The notes under the pieces were generated by a model. It ran no database searches, had not been told where the DNA came from, and saw only the letters and a program-made list of their open reading frames with translations. Shown piece by piece: positions 56,097 to 64,000 of a DNA stretch of 64,000 nucleotides. Position numbers and translations under genes: made by a program. The stretch's first letter is position 1. Every line of letters begins with the position of its first letter. This DNA is from Polytrichum commune (taxonomy: Eukaryota > Streptophyta > Polytrichopsida > Polytrichales > Polytrichaceae): the NCBI GenBank assembly GCA_950295325.1, contig OX485806.1, positions 46,497,169-46,561,168 of the forward strand, read 5' to 3'.

Positions 56097-57582
56097 TGTG
56101 AGCCCAAAATGGTGCCCACATGTGTTCTTAATTCTTTGAAACTATTAAAAGTTATGTTTTGATGTTTTATGATTATTTACAAAAATATAAAAATAATGAG
56201 GCTTGAATGAAGTTATATTTAGACCTTAGGTTGATTAGAAGTTTAGCAGTGTGAAAAAAATTCCTTAATTAGGTGAGCATAGTGTGTGGTAAACCAAGGG
56301 TGGCTCCTTGAGTTAAATGTTTGAATTAGGATCTATGTTGTTGGTTTAAGAGTTGAAGGCTTAAATAATAGGATGAGAGCCTACAAAGTAGGAAATGATC
56401 AAAAGGTTTATCTTGAGCCTTGGGGGTACTCACCTACTTCCTTGAAGGCTTAAAAGATAGGATGAGAGCCTACAAAGTAGGAAATGATCAAAAGGTTTAT
56501 CTTGAGCCTTGGAGGTGCCCACATACTCCTTTTCACCTCACTATATAATCGTCACTCTCTCCTCTCATTTTTTTTCTCCTTTGTGCTCTTTGGCACCCCA
56601 CGTGTTATGAGTGTGGGTGTGTGGGAAGCAAAAAAGGAGCACGTGTGTGTGCAAGGTCTCAAGGTGAAGAACCAAGACTAATTAGCCTTGAAGTTAGTTG
56701 ACATTTGTTAGGAGTAGTCTTTGGTTTGAGGCATTTAGAGCTTAGCTCGTTGTGTTCAACTTATAGAATTTAGACTTATATCATTTAAATTTATAGTGTT
56801 TAGAATTATGACATTTAGAATTGTAGCATCTAGATTCATGTTAGATTTAAAGCATTCAACCTTATAGGCTTTAAGGCGGAGGCCACTTAGGCTAGCTGCT
56901 GGTTTGAAGTTGGAGGCAGTTAGGCTTAGCGGTTGGGTTGAAAAGGGAGGCTAGTTAGGCCTAGCGGCTGGGTTAAGTAGAGCCAGTTAGATTTAGCGAA
57001 TGGATTAAGGAGGAATCTAGTTCCAACTAGTTGTGCACTCCCGAGTCTAAGCTAGATCGACAAGCTAAGTTACTACTAGTTAGTGAGGATGGTTAATTAG
57101 ACTAATTAGTTAGGCTAGAGGGTTAGGCTAGTTGGGTTATGCTAGTTGGTTTAGTGGTTGCATTATGATATGAAGTTGGGAAGGATTTGTGAGGGACTTG
57201 TGGAAGAGGAGGTAATGTTAAGTTATATAAGTGTTTTTCAACACTTGTATTAAAACTTATGTGCCTCATGCAATCAACACATCATAGCCTCAACGAGGTG
57301 TCATGCACCAGTGAAGAATCAACAGCCATAACCAAAATTGCAAGGAGAAAATCATTGAAGGCATGCGTGGCAAAGGCAGTGGGGTGGACTCTGGAAAAAA
57401 CCAAGGATGTGTCTATGCACGAGGTTCACACTAATAAAATTTCATGATTTGAATTAAGTTAGAAACTCATCATCAAGGTAGAATGTACATCCCATGTTAC
57501 TACAAGTTGTTATGTTACACATGTGATCTCCAAACCTATTACCCGGACTAGGACGCTTAAGGATGTTAGGTTTGGCCTCACA
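56097..57582 (+). mobile_element. G2 3' LTR, full length
   Basis: 1,486 bp with termini TGTGAGCC and CCTCACA. It matches the left copy (48324-49419) with few differences. A segment of about 88 bp near its start is tandemly duplicated (the phrase ATGATCAAAAGGTTTATCTTG occurs at about 56396 and 56484). Candidate plus-strand TATA boxes are ACTATATAATC near 56540 and TTATATAAGTG near 57224. No polypurine tract stands before 56097. G1 leader sequence follows directly at 57583. Confidence 0.8.
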
Positions 57583-57758
57583 CCAAAACGAATGAAACGT
57601 GAATTTTTTTCTTCTCTTTCAATTTCTTGTTGAAGTTGTTCGTAAGTTTTTTTGGTGTTACATCTAGCTTATTCATTCATGGTTGAATTTTTTCATCGTT
57701 CTCTAATCATCATGGCTATTCTTTCTTAGTCATGGTGAAATCCCCAACATGGTCACCA
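57583..57758 (-). other. G1 leader with primer-binding-like site
   Basis: On the minus strand, TGGTGACCATGTTGGGG (57758-57742) is followed by leader and then a coding-like stretch ending at the G2 edge. The gag N-terminus resumes on the far side of G2 at 48317. This makes G2 an insertion into the G1 leader and places the end of the G1 5' LTR at about 57761. Confidence 0.6.
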
Positions 57759-58239
57759 AAATCAAATACCTTTATTTGTTTCTAGGGTTGACCTTATCAT
57801 AGTGACCTAAAACAGTGTCTAGATTAAGATGAATAATTTACCTAATATTCTTATCATTTGTTATTATCCAATATTGGTTGTCTTCCTTTGTTATGTTGGT
57901 AGGTGTCTTTGTTATTATTTTAAAAGCTCTTCTACTTTGCGTTCATCATTATGGATTTTAAAATATAACTTAGAAGTCTATTTTTATTGTAATGAACTTC
58001 ATTTCTTGATGATATCTCTTCAATTAATCTCATTCAACCAAGTGTTGTTTTTAATCTATCAACTTGTTTGTTTGTAATTTTATTTTTGTGCTGATCTATT
58101 TTATGTGCCGAAGTTGTTTTTTAAGCTATTGTTATTTCCTATCTTTGATCTAGATTTTGTTTTGTCCTCCTTCTATGTCGTTGTGTTGTAATTTTTTTCA
58201 TGTGCCACAAATTTTTTTCTTCTCAAGTAACTACTTCAT
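57759..58239 (-). mobile_element. Probable G1 5' LTR, U5 end
   Basis: Position alone supports this: it lies just outside the primer-binding-like site. The edge would be GGTATTTGA on the minus strand, not a clean CA end. I could not match it to the sequence left of 29910, so the two G1 LTRs cannot be paired by eye. No gene. Confidence 0.35.
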
Positions 58240-59260
58240 TTTTTCTACAATAGCTAAGTATCTTAAATAGCCTTTTGAAATAAACTTATATCCAAGTAAC
58301 CATTTCTTACAAGTTAACCAAGTGGACACATAGTCAAATATCTTTTCTATAAGCTGCCAAGTATCAAATTAATTTTTTCTCTAAATCGCTAAACAACGAA
58401 GTTTTTAGTTATTCCTTTTTTCTATGTATCTTAGATAATCAAGTTGCCAAGTAACAAATTTCCTATAAGTATCCAAGGAACTATGTGACCAAGTAACCAA
58501 ATAGACTTTTTCCTTAGTGGCAATTTGGTAAGTGTCCAAGTAACCAAGTAACAAAGTAACAAGTTTCTCTTCTTCCAAGTTGGTAAGTAATTGAATAACC
58601 AAGTAACCAAGTATCTAATTAACCTTTTTCTTTGTAAAAAATAGCTAAGTAACCAAATAACAAACTCATTATTTTTCACTTTAGTAAGTAGCCAAGTAGT
58701 CAAGTATTCAAGTATCCAAGTAGCCTTTCTTCTTGGTGACAACTAACTAAGTAACCAAGTAACAAGTTCACTATTTTTTCACTTTGGTAAATAGCCAGGT
58801 AGTCAAATATCCAAATAATCAAGTATTTTCTTTTCTTCTAAGTATCTTGGTGACAATTAGCTAAATAACCAAGTATTAAGTATTTTCTTCTCTTCTAAGT
58901 ATCTCAAGATCCACGTCTCTTTCTTCAAGTTACCAAGTAACCAAATATCCTCTCTTTAGATAGCAAGTAAATTTTCTTCAAGTCATTGAGCCAATCAGGA
59001 AACTGTATCCAAGCGGGACGGCCTCTATATCCAAAACACATGCTATTCTAAATGGGATAAATAAAGAACATGTGATGATTCCCCCCCCCCCCAATTATAT
59101 ATATACATATATATACTTCCCAAATCAAGTTCAAAATTACATAGTTTTTTCTAGGGAACAAAAATTGCATAGTGACAAATTAAGTATAAAGTAAGCAAAC
59201 CAAGTAGCTAAGTAACCTCTCTTCAAGTAAGCACGTTACCTTTTGTTCCAAAAAAATTCT
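58240..59260. repeat. Degenerate minisatellite based on CCAAGTAA
   Basis: Over about 1 kb the phrase AAGTAACCAAGTAAC and variants (CCAAGTAT, GCCAAGTAG, CCAAATAA) recur dozens of times with irregular spacing, mixed with T-rich spacers such as TTTTCTTCT. Minus-strand frames at 58405-58742 are translations of this repeat. A 12-C run (59081-59092) and an AT-rich run (about 59094-59116) lie inside it. No gene. Confidence 0.75.
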
Positions 59261-59737
59261 CTCTCAACTCTTATTTCTAATCTCTTAATTGTTAGTTTTC
59301 ATTACCGAAATTTTTTCCCGTTAAAATATGTGTGGAAAACAATTTAATGTGATAATCAATTGTTGTTAGACACTCTTTTACTAGGTAGAAGAGATTTCCA
59401 TTCTACATGGGTGATAATGACTCTACCTACCTTCCATTTTTTTATCATCTCTTGAGGAGACATCTTTGAGTCATTATATTAAAATAAATAGCCAACTGTT
59501 ATCTTGGGTTAAAGGATTTGTTCACCTGGTTTAAGAATGTTTGAAAACCAGGCCTATACCCTTATTAGGATCAATGTTCAATGATGAGGTCCAATACCCT
59601 CATGGTTTTGTTAAGGTTCATGGCTTCCAGCCCCATCTACTTTGATGTTTGGTTTCTCAGCTCTCATATTATGGTTCCTAGTTTTTTTTGGTCTTGGCCT
59701 TTAGTTTGGTGTAATGCGATGCACCCGATGCAGTGTT
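59261..59737. other. Intervening sequence, nothing recognised
   Basis: AT-rich, without repeat edges. The last 30 bases lead directly into the LR LTR. Confidence 0.4.
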
Positions 59738-60670
59738 TGTCGCACACCTCTTCATGAGGAGTGCCCGAAACATCATGGCCACAAGGGGGACCCCAGAATG
59801 ATACCCGGGACGTGTATCGCCATTGGTGAGAGGGCCCTAGGCGTTGAGAATGCCTCCTACCCACAAAGACTAGGAGTCAAGAGGGTAAGGCCATAAGCTA
59901 TGCATAGCTTATGGCATGCGGATTATAGAATGCTCAAAAATAGCTTAATCAAAGGTGTGAGCTAAAAGATATGGCAATTTGAATGGGGCGTTGTCCTGGG
60001 ACAATGCCCTGGTACAGCAATGGCCTGGGAGTGGCTCTTGAGACTGCCAAGATGTGAATAGGCATAACTTCCTTAATACTTGCCCAAATGGGACGGGTGA
60101 AAGTCCACTAGCACCTACGTGAAACGTACATGACAATGAAGTGGTCAATTGTGAGCATCAAATATCATATAAAGAAATTATGGTATTATGAAGGTCCTGG
60201 GGACTTCTAGCCCCAACGGCTATGGGAAAATGTCTACTTGGCCCCAACTCTTGGTAGATTGACAAAAGATTTTGTAATGATGGGGTAGGGGCTCTGTCAA
60301 AAATCCTAAAGGCTTATTTGGGTGAGTTAATGTGGCCGGCCAAACCCACCCGAGGCTGAATGGCAACGCCTCCACGGGCATTGGCCCAACATAGGGGCAT
60401 AGGTTCTTAGTATGATTTGGCTTGTTTTAGTGTTGCTCCGGCAATACGATGATCCACTAAAGATTTGATTTTCATGGATGGATTCCACATCTTACCAATT
60501 GGTAACCGATTAAGTAGTGAAACTTGAATGCAAATGTATGAACTAAGAGGTCCACGGTATGAGGAGCTAACCATTCACATGGTGGAATGCAAAGGGTAAG
60601 CGCTCGTGATCCTTGCTAGACTTGGAAAAATTACCAAGATTGTTAAGGGGCCTTAGCAAGGGTTGCGACG
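59738..60670 (+). mobile_element. LR-family LTR, first of a close pair
   Basis: 933 bp from TGTCGCACACCTC to GGGTTGCGACG (last base changed from A). It aligns along its whole length with 60859-61830. A primer-binding site follows at once, so it acts as a 5' LTR. The frame at 59664-59864 is antisense LTR sequence. Confidence 0.82.
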
Positions 60671-60672
60671 TG

Positions 60673-60688
60673 TGGTATCAAAGCAAGG
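60673..60688 (+). promoter_or_regulatory. Primer-binding site, initiator-Met tRNA-like
   Basis: TGGTATCAAAGCAAGG, two bases after the LTR. It differs by one base from the common plant TGGTATCAGAGC site complementary to initiator methionine tRNA. Confidence 0.7.
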
Positions 60689-60858
60689 GTCCAATCTTTG
60701 AGCTAGCAATTTGAAGAAGAAATGACCATCAAATGTGCGGGTTATGATGGTGAGCCTAAGGTTTCTGGAAAATTGTGACATTAAAAATTAAACAAAGACC
60801 ATGTTGAAATGGATTTTGACCACACCATTGATTCTAATAACAAGGACGAGTATGACAA
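60689..60858 (+). other. Remnant internal region of an LR element
   Basis: Only about 170 bp separate the primer-binding site from the next LTR, so nearly all of gag-pol has been deleted. No frame. Confidence 0.6.
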
Positions 60859-61830
60859 TGTCGCGCACCTCTCCATAAGGAGTGCCCAAAACACCATGGG
60901 CACAAGGGGGACCCCGGAGTGACACCCGGGACTTGTGGCGCCGTTGGTCAGAGGGCCCAAGTGATCCTAGTGTGGGTGAGGGCCCAGGCGTTGGGAACGC
61001 CTCCCACCCTCGGAGACTAGGATGCACAAGGCTAAGGCCATCAAGTGTGCGTAGCTCATGGCGTGGTGATTCTAGAACGCTCAAAAACACCTCAATCGGA
61101 GGTGTGAGCTAGGAGTTATGGCCATTTGAGTGGGGCGCTGTCCCGGGACAGCACCCTGGTCCAGCAGTGCCTGGGAGTGAATCCCGGGACTGCCAAGGTT
61201 CAAACAGGCATAACTTCGTCAATACTTGCATGAATGGGGCAAGTGATGAGTCCATCGGCATCTACATGAAGCGTAGATGAAGATGAAGTGGTTTTGTGTT
61301 AGCATCAAACATCATACAAGGAAGTTATGATGGTTTGAAGCTGCTGGGGGCTTCTAGGCCCAGCGGCTAAGGGAAAATGTCTACTTGGCCCCAACTCTTG
61401 GTAGAGAGACAAGAGGTTTCTTGACGGTGGGGTAGGGGCCCCGCATAGAGTCCTAGAGGCTTATATGGGTGAGGTGGTGTGGCCTCACCCACCCGAGGCC
61501 GAACGGCACGGCCTTCATGGGCTTTGGCCCATTGTGAGGCCATAGTTGCCTAGTATGGTTCGGGTTGTTGTAGTGTTGCTCCGGCAACGCGATGATCAAC
61601 ATAGGATTGGACTTCCATGGATGGAAGTCCACATTGGGGAAATGGGTCAGCGATTAAGGGGTGAGTCCCGAAAGCAAAGTAGGAGGGTTGGTGCCCCTCC
61701 TATGAACTATAGGTACGGGGTAGGAGGAGCTAACCATTAGCATGGCGGAATGCGAATGGTTAGCACTCGTAACCTTTGGTAGGAATGAAAATTGGCAAGA
61801 TGGTCAAGGGGGCTAGCAAGGGTTGTGACA
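60859..61830 (+). mobile_element. LR-family LTR, second of a close pair
   Basis: 972 bp from TGTCGCGCACCTC to GGGTTGTGACA, intact termini. Contains GGTGAGGTGGTGTGGCCTC and a TTATATGG near 61461. The frames at 60882-61112 and 60788-61090 run opposite each other through GC-rich LTR sequence and are not genes. No matching 5-bp duplication was found around the pair. Confidence 0.82.
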
Positions 61831-62220
61831 AACAGTGGCTTCTGTGAGGAAATAGAAGAGTTCTTTGAAAAGGCTTCAGCAAACCTCAAAGAATATCTGG
61901 AAGCTAGACTACCAAATGCACCAAAACAATATTTGGAATTTGGAAAATAGTGATTTTGGATTGAAAGTCCAACTTAAAATGCTTAAGCTTATGGATTCCA
62001 TGAATCAAAAATTCAAGTTTTGCAAAAACAAAAAGCCCCAACAAGACAAAATGATCGAGAACCTTATGATGTAAGGTGTTAGGCCTTCTTCTTCAACAAA
62101 AAAATGAGCCAAGGTAAACATACCAAGTACCTTATTGGGTTTAGTAAAGAAAATAAGGTGAAAAAATTGTTGTTGGAAATGGACAACTACCATAATTTCT
62201 AAAGGTCAAGGTGCGCAACA
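61831..62220 (+). other. Short coding-like remnant after the LR LTR
   Basis: A frame of 69 residues (61865-62074) is Lys/Gln/Asn-rich with helical character, as in a gag or coiled-coil remnant. No motif. It may be internal LR sequence or part of the dead element to the right. Confidence 0.3.
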
Positions 62221-62576
62221 TTATTGCCCATAAAGTTGCATTGAGCTTGGAATACCAATTACATTTACGATTTTCCGTAAACTATAGGCAATGATTTGGT
62301 TGACTAATTTAACTAAGCCATTTGTCTGAGGGTGATAGGGTGTGGTTTTTTTATGGTCTATGCCATATGTTGCGGTCAATTCCTCCATAAGATTGTGTAA
62401 AAATGCGTACATCTATCACTATTAGAGATTTTTGAAAGTCCATATTGGGTAATGATGTTCTTAAAAATGAATAAAGCTGTGGTTTTCTTACTTGCGACCT
62501 TCATTGCCTTCATTTCCACCCACCTACTAAGATAATTCACCACATCGATTATATAGGCTATCTCACAAGAAGACAT
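62221..62576 (-). pseudogene. Degenerate gypsy integrase core
   Basis: Two overlapping minus-strand frames together read as an integrase core. 62576-62376 gives DVVNYLSRWVEMK and SNSDRCTHF; 62412-62221 gives YGIDHKKTTPYHPQTNG. The first catalytic Asp is Asn (VNYLSRW), and the catalytic Glu position after PQTNG reads Lys. A frameshift lies near 62400. The enzyme is dead. It is an ordinary single-finger gypsy lineage, different from G1. Confidence 0.75.
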
Positions 62577-63170
62577 AGGGTGGATTAGTCATACGTAGTG
62601 AATTCCTCATTTCTCAAATGGAAAATGTGGTAATGATAGATGAGAGGGAACGTCATGTGGAAGTTGTTTCATTGCTGAACGTTGACAAGCATTGCATCTA
62701 CGAGCATGGGTGTGAGCATCTGTGAACATGTTGGGCCAATATTAATTTGCTCAAAAGGCGTTTTGTGTCATGAGGCGATCAACAAATTGGCCGCCACAAG
62801 TGCTATCATGACATGCTATAAGGATATCCAAGATTTTTGTGACATTCTCACATTGGCAAAACACCCCATCCAATCACCTTTGGTAAAAACGACTAGCAAT
62901 GATAACATAATGTCGGTTATGGACGTTAATCTTCCACCGTTCATTCTTGTCCAATATATCAAGCATTGTTTGAGTGCTCAAGAACTCGGTAATGTGGGCA
63001 TACTATGATGGAATTATTTTAATGAAAAATAAATTATCATTTGGTGGTTCATCATTAATGTCCAATTTGCCAACCTCTTTGGATAATATTGAGAGGTGGT
63101 CAGCTTGCTTATGTAAGCGATTGGGCTTGTAAGTGTAATCTAACAACTCAAAGAATAAGATCCACCTTGC
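62577..63170 (-). pseudogene. Decayed connector region of the same pol
   Basis: Lies between integrase and RNase H on the minus strand, where the H2C2 finger should be. Frames are broken and I can read no finger with confidence. The plus-strand frame at 62682-63008 is antisense. Confidence 0.4.
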
Positions 63171-64000
63171 TATACAACTATAAGGTTGGGTTTAATAATC
63201 ATATATTGGAAGGCCAAATGGTCTAAAACAAATACTACTTGGTTCATCATAAGGTAGTGTCTGAATTTCTTGATACTAAATACCATAGCAAGGCATTCTT
63301 GCTTCGTAGTGGATTAATTCTTCTCCACCAATGCCAATTGATGACTAGCAAAGGCAATGCGGCGGTCCTTGAGGTCATGCCCATAGGGTTTGCAAAAAGT
63401 CGTGCCTACTGTAACAACAGAGGCATCACAATAGACATGGAATGGCACATCCCATCAAAGAGGTATAGGTCATGATAAAGAAGTCAATTTGGTTTTGAGG
63501 GCATCAATACCAACTTGACATTTGAGGGTCCACTCGTATTTTGTGTCCCTCCGAGTGAGGTTTGTTAAAATGATTGTTGGAGTGGTATAGTCCTCCATGA
63601 TGTCTCCATAACCATCCAAAATGGCCTAAAAATCTCTAGATCCCTTTGATTTTATTGACAAGTTGGAGGTTGAGGATCACATTAATGTTTTTGGGGTCCA
63701 ATTCATTATCAAACTCCAACACTACATAACCTAATAACATGCATTTTAAGAGTGTCATATATAGATTGATGGGGTTCAGGGGTTAGGCTATTTTGCCTAC
63801 ACCAAATGAAACACTTGCAAAACATGGAAAAATGAAGGGCCTTAGTTGTTTGGATGCTAGAATCATCAATAAAAACCAACATAGAATTGTGCAAAAGGTA
63901 AAAAAATATGAAGGTCATTACACGTTGAAATGCAACCATCACATTACATAGACCAAAGGGTATAAATACGTAACTGAATGTATCCCATGGCGTCATAAAT
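63171..64000 (-). pseudogene. Decayed gypsy reverse transcriptase and RNase H, runs off the window
   Basis: The frame 63996-63709 holds RT landmarks: FIPFGLCNVMVAFQRVM and then MLVFIDDSSI with the active-site IDD. The tail is frameshifted. The complement of 63239-63475 covers RNase H-like sequence, with the LVNQ/LALVY-type region broken by stops. Together with 62221-62576 this is one minus-strand pol with its 5' half beyond the window. Confidence 0.65.

Noticed and set aside
57259-57447. 62-residue frame repeated at 49099-49287
   Set aside because: It is LTR sequence of G2; the left copy has lost the frame and no motif is present.
60788-61112. Opposing frames of 100 and 76 residues
   Set aside because: Both lie in the GC-rich start of the LR LTR and recur with it at 15580-15866 and 59664-59896.

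Overview
This looks like nuclear DNA from the repeat-rich, gene-poor part of a land plant with a large genome. The evidence is plant-type Ty3/gypsy retrotransposons of the non-chromoviral kind, CACTA (En/Spm) transposase pieces with DUF4216 and DUF4218, AT-rich filler, and no credible host gene. The species cannot be named from the sequence. I saw no rRNA, tRNA or CRISPR array.

Layout. 1-7.0 kb holds a truncated copy of a long LTR family (here LX) split by a DNA transposon, followed by a CACTA-like end. 7-14 kb is decayed filler with a short organelle-like patch near 9.6-9.9 kb and an internally deleted LX copy. 14.9-15.8 kb is a solo LTR of a second family (LR). 18.1-19.6 kb is an LTR-like, GC-richer block. 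22.4-23.5 kb is a TIR element that carries an exon-like gene fragment. 25.3-29.9 kb is a pile of LTR pieces. From 29.9 to about 57.76 kb runs one large minus-strand gypsy element (here G1) with nested insertions. From 57.8 kb to the end are degenerate minisatellite, a close pair of LR LTRs and a dead gypsy pol.

G1 reads right to left: primer-binding-like site (57758), leader, gag-protease (48.3-45.2 kb), reverse transcriptase-RNase H (42.7-41.7 kb), a very unusual array, integrase (38.4-33.9 kb), an extra coiled-coil 3' ORF (32.5-29.9 kb), polypurine tract (29927-29911) and 3' LTR. Three insertions break it. A plus-strand gag-protease element (G2) sits in the leader. A CACTA fragment sits between protease and RT. 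A 2,838-bp LX LTR with a 5-bp target duplication sits inside integrase.

The main discovery candidate is in G1 pol. The module that normally occurs once between RNase H and the integrase core (a DWR linker plus an H2C2 zinc finger ending near YWWPT and C-x2-C) occurs eight times in tandem. The period is about 132-152 residues, and the frame is open apart from one TGA. The copies are divergent in sequence, yet seven of eight keep the complete His/Cys set. That suggests an old amplification kept by selection.

Other notable points are an in-frame fusion of G1 gag-protease to a CACTA transposase tail, a long coiled-coil ORF of unknown function 3' of pol, a DNA transposon packed with a short GCAATAGCC-like motif, a gene-fragment-carrying TIR element, and a non-autonomous gag-protease element without RT or integrase.
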